From NCBI RefSeq assembly GCF_013003965.1, contig NZ_CP053069.1:589419-653418 (forward strand): DNA of 64,000 nt, given 5' to 3'. Both the position numbers and the translations under genes were made by a program. Numbering within the stretch: the stretch's first letter is position 1; every line of letters starts with the position of its first letter. The DNA comes from Usitatibacter rugosus (GTDB taxonomy: Bacteria; Pseudomonadota; Gammaproteobacteria; Burkholderiales; Usitatibacteraceae). This document shows, in pieces, positions 1 to 9,497 of this stretch. The notes below the pieces were generated by a model. The model was given only the letters and a program-made list of their open reading frames with translations. It ran no database searches and had not been told where the DNA came from.

Positions 1-469
1 TCGCCTTCGGCGGCTTCGAGACGGGACCGTCGAACTCGGCGATCTTGCGAAGCGCGGTCAGGCGGAGCTGTGGCCGCAGCTCCTGCAGCTCCGTGAGCGA
101 TTGCACGGCGGCCTGCTCGGTGTGGAGGTAGTTCATCACGCAGCCGATGAACACCAGCGCGACGATCGCCAGGAGCGCGAGCCCGCCTTGCATGAAGCTC
201 GCAAGCCTGCGGTTCGCCGCGAGGCATGGGTTGCGGCCTCCGCGAAGGTCGGTGAGGGTGATCGGCGCGATGATGCGCGTGAGGTCGCTCAGCGCCTTCG
301 AGATGGCGACCACGTCGGGCACCGACTCTTTCTCGAGCGCTTCGTCGGCGGCGCGTAGCGTGGCGGTGATCGCGTGATCGCCGTTCAATCCCGCGCACGA
401 AGCGTAGTCCGCCGCGCGTCGCAGGTCGTCGATCAGTTGACCGACGTCGAGGATTGATTTGGTGCTCAT
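1..469 (-). CDS. hypothetical single-pass membrane protein (3' end outside window)
   Basis: The frame opens with ATG at 469 (MSTKSILDVGQLIDDL) and stays open to the window edge, so the C-terminus is missing. The visible 156 residues have a soluble helical N-terminal part of about 95 residues, then one strongly hydrophobic segment (around residues 98-117, FMQGGLALLAIVALVF), then a polar region. I do not recognise a family. The start is only 6 bp after the stop of the small secreted protein upstream, so the two are probably co-transcribed. Orientation and open frame are directly visible; function is unknown. Confidence 0.6.
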   Translation of the reverse strand, partial: MSTKSILDVGQLIDDLRRAADYASCAGLNGDHAITATLRAADEALEKESVPDVVAISKALSDLTRIIAPITLTDLRGGRNPCLAANRRLASFMQGGLALLAIVALVFIGCVMNYLHTEQAAVQSLTELQELRPQLRLTALRKIAEFDGPVSKPPKA

Positions 470-475
470 GGCGGA

Positions 476-685
476 TCAGTTCAAGGTGCCCTGCACCCAC
501 CCATACTGCGAGGGGCAGTAGCACACCCTCCCGGGCGGGCCGGGCGGGTTGGCCCAGCACCAGAACCTCGGGGTGAAGCAGATGGTGCCCGGCGTGTGAG
601 CGGGAACCTGGGCCTGGGCCACCTGGATGGCAGGCACGGGGCCGACGAGAAGTACGGTGAAGACGACGATGCGAAGGCATGTCAT
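476..685 (-). CDS. small secreted Cys-rich protein
   Basis: A 69-residue product begins MTCLRIVVFTVLLVGPVPA, a clear signal peptide with likely cleavage near the AQA segment (about residue 25). The mature peptide of about 45 residues has four Cys, several Trp/Pro and a Pro-Gly-Pro-Pro-Gly stretch. I chose the ATG at 685 rather than one five codons earlier because GGGAG lies at a good distance in front of it. No family recognised. It is immediately followed by the membrane protein at the window edge. A short, disulfide-containing exported peptide is the most that can be said. Confidence 0.55.
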   Translation of the reverse strand: MTCLRIVVFTVLLVGPVPAIQVAQAQVPAHTPGTICFTPRFWCWANPPGPPGRVCYCPSQYGWVQGTLN

Positions 686-761
686 GGCGTTCTCCCTCAC
701 GGACGGTCGGCGCGTTCACTCGTCGGTGTGGGAGCCATGATTCGAGAAGTGGATGCACGCC

Positions 762-1967
762 TCAAGCCGAATATTCGGGGGGAGCGCCGGTAATCTGCAC
801 ACTCGAGGAACCGCGACGGCGGCGCGGAATCCCGAAGACGGTGCGAAGGAAGGCGCTGCGCCGTATGACGACGACGTGCAGCGCCCAGCATCCCGCAACG
901 GTACCGACGAGGATGAGCGCCGGCTCGATCACCGGCCCGACCTTCAGCGGAATGAGCCAGTACGCGAGCAGCACGATGAGGCTCTGGTGGAGGATGTACC
1001 AGGGATAGACCGCCTCCGTCGCGAACGGCAGCCACTTGAACGGCTTGTTCAGCAGCGCGTGCCCCCAGCCGAGGATCGTGCAGATGGCGAGCCAGATATA
1101 GAGGTTTCGCATCGTGCGCGCCGCCATCACGCCGAAGAAGTCGGGATTGTCAGGATTCAGCGTGCGTGCCAGCAGGATGTATGTGATGAAGACGATCAAC
1201 GCCGCGCCGAGTGTCGCCTTGCGGATGCGCGCGAGCTCCGTCCAGATCGCCTCGTCGCGCCCCAGCCAATAGCCGTAGAGGAACATCGTGAACGACACGG
1301 CGTGCACGTACCAATCCTTCACGAGGTTGTGGGTCTCCGGGAATCGGTATTGCAGGGTGAGCGTGTAGAGGAGGAGGGGAACGACCGGATAGAGCACCAG
1401 CCGGACGCCTCGCAACCTGACCAACGGACTCTTCGTCCCCGCTCCATTCACTACGTCGTCCCCGCGTAGGCGGGGACCCAGCATCGCCAGGATCATCGTG
1501 TACACGAACAAGTACGCGAGATACCAAAGGTGATTCCACGTCACCCCCTCCCGCCACCCATCGAACGCGCCCTTCGGCCACGGATATCCCGTGTAGTAGT
1601 GACCGAGGAACTGCAGGAACCCCGGCTCCACCAGCCCGTTCATCACGCCCTGGGCATACGGCTGGATCGGCACGACGACCGCCATGCCGAAGAGCAGCGG
1701 GATCATGAGGCGCCCGGCCCGCTCGCGTACGAACGCCCCAGGGGCACGGCTTCGCATCATGAAGGCCGTGGCCACGCCGCTGATGAGGAAGATCAGGTCC
1801 ATCCGCCAGCGGTTCACGAACAGCATCGGGATCTCGATGGCCTGGGTCGTGTAGCTGCTCTTCACGTGGTAGCCCCAGTCCTGGATGTAGACCATGGCCC
1901 AGTGGTAGAGGATCAGCAGCGCGAAGGCGAAGGCGCGCAGGGCGTCGATGTCGTGGCGTCGTTTCAT
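762..1967 (-). CDS. acyltransferase 3 family membrane protein (OpgC-like)
   Basis: A product of 401 residues with about ten membrane segments. The N-terminus MKRRHDIDALRAFAF followed by LYHW matches the acyltransferase-3/OafA-OpgC family, whose early Arg and His are conserved and which move acyl groups onto envelope sugars. The ORF runs 44 codons further upstream, but that extension is Arg/Pro-rich and the ATG at 1967 fits the family start. Around residues 162-171 the product reads GPRLRGDDVV, which is the peptide encoded by a palindromic repeat (1454-1482) inserted in frame in a loop between membrane segments. It diverges from the LytTR regulator across about 130 bp. The acceptor is unknown. 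Confidence 0.85.
   Translation of the reverse strand: MKRRHDIDALRAFAFALLILYHWAMVYIQDWGYHVKSSYTTQAIEIPMLFVNRWRMDLIFLISGVATAFMMRSRAPGAFVRERAGRLMIPLLFGMAVVVPIQPYAQGVMNGLVEPGFLQFLGHYYTGYPWPKGAFDGWREGVTWNHLWYLAYLFVYTMILAMLGPRLRGDDVVNGAGTKSPLVRLRGVRLVLYPVVPLLLYTLTLQYRFPETHNLVKDWYVHAVSFTMFLYGYWLGRDEAIWTELARIRKATLGAALIVFITYILLARTLNPDNPDFFGVMAARTMRNLYIWLAICTILGWGHALLNKPFKWLPFATEAVYPWYILHQSLIVLLAYWLIPLKVGPVIEPALILVGTVAGCWALHVVVIRRSAFLRTVFGIPRRRRGSSSVQITGAPPEYSA
1454..1482. repeat. REP-like GC palindrome inside a coding region
   Basis: The core is CCCCGCG-TAGG-CGGGG, flanked by GTCGT and ACCCAGC. It is the same family as the inverted repeat at 58714-58767 (core CCCGCGAAGGCGGG with GTCAC and TCCAG flanks). 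Here a half-element lies in frame within the acyltransferase gene and encodes LGPRLRGDD, a peptide commonly produced by this repeat family in proteobacterial genomes. Confidence 0.7.
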
Positions 1968-2097
1968 GGCGCCACCGTAGCCGTGCCGCACGCGGGCGGG
2001 GCGAAAATGTGCCGAAGAATCGGGAATCGGTGACGAGCGGCGGCCGGCGGGGACGAGTGGCGGCTCATCCGGGCCAGTGCGACCGTAGAATCCGGCC

Positions 2098-2967
2098 ATG
2101 GACCGCGACCCCCGGGATTTCCTCCAGCGCTACCTGCCGCGCCGCCGGTACTTCGAGGTCGCCTTCTGGGTGATCTTCTACGCCATCGGGGCGATGGTGA
2201 ACACGAAGATCGCCGAGCTGGACGTGAAGCGCGTCGGACTGAACGTCCCGCCCTGGGGGCCCGCGGTCTGGGAGTGGAGCAGCCACATGGTGGGCCTGGC
2301 GCTCATCCCGGCTCTCATCGCCTATGAGGCACGGTTCCCGCTGCACTTCGGCTCGTTCCGCAAGAACCTGCCGTGGCACGTGCTGGGGAGCGTGGCCTAT
2401 TCCGTGATCCACGTCGTCGCCATGGTGTCGGCGCGCAAGGCGTTCTACGCGTGGCAGGGCACAAGCTACGACTACGGCAACTGGCCGCTGGAGCTCTTCT
2501 ACGAGTACCTGAAGGACTTCCGCAGCTACATCTTCATCCTGCTGATCGTCGGAGCGTACCGGCTCTTCATGCTGCGCCTGCAGGGCGAGGCGACGCTGCT
2601 CGATGCTCCGGACTCGGGACCTTCGGAAGGATCGATCGAAAGACCGGAGCGCTTCCTCGTGAAGAAGCTCGGCAAGGAGTTCCTGCTTCCCGCGGCGGAG
2701 ATCGAGTACGTGCAGGCGATGGGCAACTACGTAAACCTGCGCGTGCGTGGGCGGGACTATCCACTGCGGTCGACCATGGCTGCGATCGAAGAGCGCGTGG
2801 ACGCGACGAAGTTCGTCCGCGTACACCGAAGCTACATCGTGAATCTAGATCAAGTGGTGGAGATCGAGCCCACGGATGGTGGCGACGCGACGATCACGAT
2901 GAAGGATGGGGCGACGGTGCCTTGCAGCCGGCGGTATCGGGACGGGTTGAGGCGGATCGCAGCGTAG
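2098..2967 (+). CDS. LytTR-domain transcriptional regulator with membrane N-terminus
   Basis: 289 residues. The first 165 or so carry four hydrophobic segments (for example VAFWVIFYAIGAMV and YIFILLIVGAY), so the protein is probably anchored in the inner membrane. The last 100 residues form a LytTR DNA-binding domain: FLVKKLGKEFLLPAAEIEYV, then NYVNLRV, then FVRVHRSYIVNLDQV, all diagnostic. There is no receiver domain, so the membrane part probably senses the signal directly. It is divergent from the acyltransferase and 18 bp upstream of an exported protein; regulation of either neighbour is inference. The ATG at 2098 is the only plausible start. Confidence 0.9.
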   Translation: MDRDPRDFLQRYLPRRRYFEVAFWVIFYAIGAMVNTKIAELDVKRVGLNVPPWGPAVWEWSSHMVGLALIPALIAYEARFPLHFGSFRKNLPWHVLGSVAYSVIHVVAMVSARKAFYAWQGTSYDYGNWPLELFYEYLKDFRSYIFILLIVGAYRLFMLRLQGEATLLDAPDSGPSEGSIERPERFLVKKLGKEFLLPAAEIEYVQAMGNYVNLRVRGRDYPLRSTMAAIEERVDATKFVRVHRSYIVNLDQVVEIEPTDGGDATITMKDGATVPCSRRYRDGLRRIAA

Positions 2968-2985
2968 GCCGGTAGAGTAGCGGGC

Positions 2986-3747
2986 ATGAAGCGCATTCTT
3001 TCCATCCTCGCGCTCCTCGCGGCATTCCCCGCCGCCGCCGCGGAGTACCTCATCGCGCCGCTCATCGGCGACCGGCTCGTCGTGAGCTTCGCGCGCATGA
3101 CGACGGGCTCGAACCTCGGTGCCAGCGCCGAGGTGCTCAAGTTCCCGAAGCTGCCCTGGGACGACGCGATCGCCACCTCCGTGGCCGAAGGCGTCTCGGC
3201 GGCGGACGACAAGGCCACGTTCAAGCAGCTCTCTTTCCGCGAGGGCCTGCCTGGCGTCGATACGCTCGACCAGGCCGGCGAAGGCGAGATCGCCGCGGCA
3301 CTGGTGAAGACGCTCGCGACGCTCATCGATCCCGCGAAGAAGCAGTACATCGTTGCGCTCTGGCCGCGACGCGCGGACCACCTCTTCAAGGGCATCTACG
3401 CGGGCATCGGGCGTGGGCGCGGCTCAGGGCTCGGCTTCTATGTCGACCGCACGACCCGCACCATCCTGGAAGACACCGGCGAGCGCGACACCGGCTTCCT
3501 GGGCGTGTTCGCCTACTTCGACGTGGGCTTGATCGACCCCGCGGCAAGCAAGGTGGTCGCGAGGCAGAGGATCGTCACCACGCAGCACCTTACGATGGCG
3601 GAACGACCTCGCGAGGCGGAGAAGGGCGATCCGTGGGCGCTGCTCGATGACGGGGAGAAGTACCTCGCGATACGCAGGATGGTCGTGGAGCAGCTCGGGA
3701 AGGCGATGCCGGAGCTGATGAAGGGCGTGGCAGCAGCAAAGCCTTAG
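2986..3747 (+). CDS. hypothetical exported protein
   Basis: 253 residues with a signal peptide (MKRILSILALLAAFPAAAA, cleavage about residue 20). The mature part is soluble and mixed alpha/beta, with no transmembrane segment, Cys pair or metal motif that I recognise. It follows the LytTR regulator by 18 bp on the same strand and probably shares its transcript. It is convergent with the CPBP protease gene, the two stops lying 16 bp apart. Function unknown. Confidence 0.7.
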   Translation: MKRILSILALLAAFPAAAAEYLIAPLIGDRLVVSFARMTTGSNLGASAEVLKFPKLPWDDAIATSVAEGVSAADDKATFKQLSFREGLPGVDTLDQAGEGEIAAALVKTLATLIDPAKKQYIVALWPRRADHLFKGIYAGIGRGRGSGLGFYVDRTTRTILEDTGERDTGFLGVFAYFDVGLIDPAASKVVARQRIVTTQHLTMAERPREAEKGDPWALLDDGEKYLAIRRMVVEQLGKAMPELMKGVAAAKP

Positions 3748-3763
3748 CGAAGGCGCGAGCTCC

Positions 3764-4429
3764 TCAGGGGAAACCGCTCAGCGGCAGCAGGTCCAGCAAG
3801 ACGTGCGCGAAGACCAACGGCCACAGCCGCCCGGTTCGCACGTAGAAGATGGTGAAGGCGGTGCCCATCACCGCGAACACGATGAAGGCGAGCGGCCCCT
3901 GGTAGAGGTGATACAGGAGGCGAATGGCGATGCTCACGTTCACCGCCGTCATGATCCCGAAGCGCTTGCGCATCGCCTCGATCACGAAGGCGCAGACGAG
4001 CAATTCCTCGTAGAGCGGGTTGAGGAGCGAGACGAGGATGATCGGAATCCAGTCCGCGTTGCGCTCCCCCGGCTTCACCTCGCCCGTGAATAGCAGGGAA
4101 ACCGCGGTGTCGAACAGCAACGTGACGGCCGCCAGCCCCAGGCCTTCGACCGTACCCCGATTCGAATAGTTGAAGTGGAACTCGGGCCAGCGCCATCCGC
4201 CGTGATGGAGGACATAGGCAATGAGCGGCGCGAACGCGACCTCATACCCGAGTAGGGCCCAGAGGTGGACGTTTCCGAAGTTGCCCAGGCCGTCCGTCGG
4301 TGGCGCAGAGGGATCCGCGGCGAAGGAAAGCAAGCTCGTGCCGAGCGCGAGACCGAACGCCAGGAGGATGACGAGAAGGAACTCACCCTTGTTGAAGTCC
4401 CGGCTGGCAGGGCCGAGATTGTGGGTCAC
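3764..4429 (-). CDS. CPBP family intramembrane metalloprotease
   Basis: 221 residues with six to seven hydrophobic segments. The family signature is visible: NPLYEELLVCAFV supplies the Glu-Glu pair, YHLYQGP the first conserved His region and FAHVLLDLL the second His near the C-terminus. CPBP/CaaX-like proteins cleave within the membrane or act in bacteriocin self-immunity. The reading frame continues upstream without ATG, but that stretch is Arg/Ser-rich antisense-like sequence; I place the start at GTG 4429 (VTHNLGPASRDF), 10 bp after the stop of the DUF4124 gene. Substrate unknown. Confidence 0.8.
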   Translation of the reverse strand: MTHNLGPASRDFNKGEFLLVILLAFGLALGTSLLSFAADPSAPPTDGLGNFGNVHLWALLGYEVAFAPLIAYVLHHGGWRWPEFHFNYSNRGTVEGLGLAAVTLLFDTAVSLLFTGEVKPGERNADWIPIILVSLLNPLYEELLVCAFVIEAMRKRFGIMTAVNVSIAIRLLYHLYQGPLAFIVFAVMGTAFTIFYVRTGRLWPLVFAHVLLDLLPLSGFP

Positions 4430-4439
4430 GTGTCGAGCT

Positions 4440-4979
4440 CTAGCGAGCGGCTTCGCGTGAGATGCTGGTGACGGTCTGGCCGGCGTACGTGATCTTCGTG
4501 CGCGTCTGCTCGTCGCCCGGCCCGGGCTCGTACACGTCGATGTACGGCTCCTTGTACGTGGTCTGGCTCGGGATGTGCGTGACCTTGTAGATCGTCTGGC
4601 TGTCGGGCGGACCGATCTTTTGCAGGACGGTCGCTCGCTCCATGCCAATGGAAATGAACTTTCGTTCTTCGCCTTGCTTGGTCGACCTCGCAGGCCCTGA
4701 CGTATGCGCTGGTGTGGAAGGCGCTGCGCTTGATGATGAGGCAGGAGATTGCGTGGCGGCCCCGGATGCGCGCGAATCGGACGAGGAGTCCTTCGATTCG
4801 ACCTTCGGCATTTCGAAGCCTGAGGCCGCGGGCACGGAATTCACCTTGTTCGCGTGAAGGTTGCCGTCGCAGGGGCGTTCTTGAAAGGTGACGGTGCCCT
4901 TTTCATCCTTGCACTTGTAGACCTGCGCCCTAGCGTCAATGGCGAGCAGGGCAAGGAGAGCTGCAACGAGGTATCGCAA
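4440..4979 (-). CDS. DUF4124 domain-containing exported protein
   Basis: 179 residues. A signal peptide (MRYLVAALLALLAIDARA) is followed directly by QVYKCKDEKGTVTFQERPCD, the DUF4124 signature with its two Cys. Then comes a Ser/Ala/Pro linker of about 60 residues and a C-terminal segment with SmpA/OmlA-like character (GMERATVLQKIGPPDS, then YIDVYEPGPGD). The family is periplasmic and of unknown role. It is the first gene of a probable pair with the CPBP protease (10-bp gap). The preceding 110 bp up to the SIR2-PIN stop hold no gene that I can see. Confidence 0.85.
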   Translation of the reverse strand: MRYLVAALLALLAIDARAQVYKCKDEKGTVTFQERPCDGNLHANKVNSVPAASGFEMPKVESKDSSSDSRASGAATQSPASSSSAAPSTPAHTSGPARSTKQGEERKFISIGMERATVLQKIGPPDSQTIYKVTHIPSQTTYKEPYIDVYEPGPGDEQTRTKITYAGQTVTSISREAAR

Positions 4980-5089
4980 AAAAATCCCCCCGCAATTCGA
5001 GAGGCGGCAATCATACTCTATGACGGATCGCTTTCTTGACGATGCAATGCCGGCGCCGATGGAGGCCGTGCCTGCTCGGTAAGCCCTGT

Positions 5090-7651
5090 CTAGCTTGCCT
5101 CGCCCAGTCGCTTTTCAATTTTCTCTCGCAAAGCGGCAAAAAACTGATCCTCATAGCCTTGCATAAATTGAAGGAGTGCTTCGCGTCCTTTGAAATCATG
5201 AAAATCGAACGATATATTCTTGTGCCTCGCGCTCTCCGCAGCCTCGGCGGCAATCTGCTCCACTACGTCTCCCATGTTCATCAGGATCGCCTCGTCATAC
5301 TCGGCGGACGCTCTATTCAATAGATAGAGATGCAGTTGCTGGGTGTCAGTTGAGACCTTGCTAGACCAAATCAGACGCCCCAAGTCGTGCTGGTCTTCAG
5401 GAAGCCCTACTAGCAGATCTACCATCTGAGTCAGTCCGATGTGACTTACTACCGTTTCAGCAAGGGCAGGGTACTGACTTGCACCGATCGCAAAGCGCAG
5501 TCGCTTGTCTGCGGATACCAAGAGAGAGCGCCTTCCTTCCTGTTTGTCGCGCTCCAACAGTGCGAGTTGAGCGGCGTCATGATCAATTAGAAGGAGGTTG
5601 CGTTTCCCTCGTTCAAGCTCGTCGGCGAACGCCTTCTGCAGTTCATAAGAAATCTTGGCCCGCAGTGCTTGGTCGGCTTTAGCATCTTCAACTATTGCAA
5701 TGCGCTTCTGCTTCAACCACGAGGCCAGCTCAGTCTCTGTTGTGTATGGGGCGTGTTTGGCAAGAAAATCGCCAAACTTCAGCGAAGGGTCTCGTCGCAG
5801 GAGGGCGCTGTATGCGCCAACAAACACATTGACATTGTGCGAGCCGAACAATCCAATCTCAGTAGCTATAGATCGTAGAGCATCTTGCCCGTAGGACTTC
5901 ACCTCCGCTTCGGCAAGCGTTCTATGACTTATTACCTCGTTCAAGATCCCCGAAGTGGCAACGATCTCCACAGTGGACTTGGCTTCGGCCGCCGCGTCCA
6001 TCAAGCGCTGAATTACGCTACGGTAGATGTCGTGGAACGGGTGCCCGAGGGTCAGTGCGGGCATCAACACGTTAGCGTCGAGATAAATCCTCTCTGGCAG
6101 CGCTTCCTTGTGAAATAGCGCATCTCGAGGCGTGTTTAGAATCAACTCGAGGGCGAAGCTCACACGCCCTAGAGCCGTCAGTTCCCTTTCCTCTTCTGCG
6201 GTGGGTTGTCTGAACAAGTTGGTAAACGTCCTTGCCAATGCTTCTATTACTTTCCAGCTTAGAAACGGCCCCGCTCTCGCTACGACCGCCTCGACATCAA
6301 TGTCCTCAGGTGGCCGGCCGGACGCGTAGGCAGCGCCAAGATCCCACCCGCGCTTTAGAACCAAGTGCCATACGACTTCATCAACGCACTTGCGAACGTC
6401 GCTGGTTGCTTGTCCGCCCTCATGCACGACGTAGCGATTGCAGACCGCCATAGCTACCTTCGCTATTGATGAGTCGATCGCCTGATCTGCGCTTCGTGGG
6501 CCAGTCCAAGTCCAGGTCTTTGATGGCTTCTGCGTGACCGTGCACAGGTTATCGGCCTGGAGTGCGTCGAGTGCAGAGTCGCAGAGATCGCTTGCGGAAG
6601 AATTGTCCAACCTCAGAATCCCTCTTACGAGTTGAGCAAGGACATCCTTCGTCATTCCTTCTTGGGCGTTCTGCAATAGTTGACTAACAATCCCTTCGAC
6701 AACTGTCTTTGCGAGCGGACGAAGTGAGTGTTTCATCTGCACTCGGGCATAGCAGGCCGCGAGGTATCTTCTTGCTTGACCGAGTGGCGCAGGCGAGCCT
6801 TTCGGTTTGGCAGCAGCCTGGGTCGCTGCCGAAAATGAATTGATGGCGGCCCAAAGGGCGGCATGGTCTGGGGTTGATTCGTAGAAAACTTTAGCAACGT
6901 TTAGTCGCTCAAGGCGCGCCAAAAAATCACCGCTCGCATTGCTCGGGAGAAGCGCCACGTGCCTCCCATCGGTGCGCGGCCCTAATCTCTTGTTGACTGT
7001 CTCGAGGACCAGTTGGATTGCGGGATCGAGGAACGAGAACCCTAGAAAGAGGAGATTTGTCCTTGAGAACAGGTGGGTTAGGACATCAATGTAGGAATTG
7101 TCGTTGCGGATCGCCTCGTAGTGGGCCGAGGTTAGCTGAATGGTGCGAGGTCGTTCGGCGCAACCATGCAAGCGCGCGACGTGAAACTGTTCCTCAAATA
7201 TTACGCCGGGAAAGTCTGGATCACCGTACACATAGTCTAGAGGGGATGTGGCTTGGGCCTTTGCGATCGCGTCGAACAGCGCTCTGTCGTAGTTTGTTGT
7301 GACAATGAATTTCGCGGGCAATCGCGCGAGTCCGACCAATGTTGACGAGTCGTACGTTCGAAATGCATCCCTGAGGAATTGATATTTCTCCCCGTCCCTC
7401 AGTTTGTTGCACTGAAAGTAGTACATCGCGGCCTCGAGGAGAGCCCCTTCCGCGATGCGTTCAACCATCAGATTGGCGGACAGCGCTTCTACGGGACGAA
7501 CTTTCTCCGCAAGCTGTCTGAGTAGAGTGGGCCATGCGGGCAGACCGGCTTTAGCCGATACGCCGGCCCCAATGAAAAGGCCAGGCTTTTCACTTTCGAT
7601 AAAGAACTTGCCAAGCGCCACACTCGGATCCAAGGCGTCGCCCCTTTTCAT
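5090..7651 (-). CDS. SIR2-like / PIN-like fusion protein, probable defence effector
   Basis: 853 residues. Residues 1-270 are a SIR2-like NADase fold: FIGAGVS at 26-32 with AGLP after it, TTNYD with Asn120, LHG with His162 and GFSFLDP at 204-210. The Asn/His pair and its spacing resemble the catalytic pair of ThsA-type SIR2 effectors. Residues 290-515 are helical and unrecognised. Residues 521-735 look like a PIN nuclease: YLDANVL (Asp525), NEV (Glu572), LLLIDHD (Asp690/692) and SADKRLR (Asp715). The gene is visibly AT-richer than its neighbours (28 G+C of 60 at 5101-5160), suggesting transfer. The start is ATG 7651, 2 bp past the glnS stop; an upstream in-frame ATG at 7690 lies inside glnS. 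NAD depletion plus RNA/DNA cleavage on infection is inference. Confidence 0.8.
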   Translation of the reverse strand: MKRGDALDPSVALGKFFIESEKPGLFIGAGVSAKAGLPAWPTLLRQLAEKVRPVEALSANLMVERIAEGALLEAAMYYFQCNKLRDGEKYQFLRDAFRTYDSSTLVGLARLPAKFIVTTNYDRALFDAIAKAQATSPLDYVYGDPDFPGVIFEEQFHVARLHGCAERPRTIQLTSAHYEAIRNDNSYIDVLTHLFSRTNLLFLGFSFLDPAIQLVLETVNKRLGPRTDGRHVALLPSNASGDFLARLERLNVAKVFYESTPDHAALWAAINSFSAATQAAAKPKGSPAPLGQARRYLAACYARVQMKHSLRPLAKTVVEGIVSQLLQNAQEGMTKDVLAQLVRGILRLDNSSASDLCDSALDALQADNLCTVTQKPSKTWTWTGPRSADQAIDSSIAKVAMAVCNRYVVHEGGQATSDVRKCVDEVVWHLVLKRGWDLGAAYASGRPPEDIDVEAVVARAGPFLSWKVIEALARTFTNLFRQPTAEEERELTALGRVSFALELILNTPRDALFHKEALPERIYLDANVLMPALTLGHPFHDIYRSVIQRLMDAAAEAKSTVEIVATSGILNEVISHRTLAEAEVKSYGQDALRSIATEIGLFGSHNVNVFVGAYSALLRRDPSLKFGDFLAKHAPYTTETELASWLKQKRIAIVEDAKADQALRAKISYELQKAFADELERGKRNLLLIDHDAAQLALLERDKQEGRRSLLVSADKRLRFAIGASQYPALAETVVSHIGLTQMVDLLVGLPEDQHDLGRLIWSSKVSTDTQQLHLYLLNRASAEYDEAILMNMGDVVEQIAAEAAESARHKNISFDFHDFKGREALLQFMQGYEDQFFAALREKIEKRLGEAS

Positions 7652-7653
7652 TG

Positions 7654-9423
<1,770 letters not shown>

Positions 9424-9497
9424 TTCGGGTATATGGAAGGCGAAAGGTCCATTTTGTCCGATCTGAGGCGCCGCGTCAGGCCTCCATAAGCATAAGA

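Noticed and set aside
5090-7651. A prophage or genomic island around the SIR2-PIN gene
   Set aside because: No integrase, tRNA target, phage genes or direct repeats are visible; only the one gene has distinct composition.
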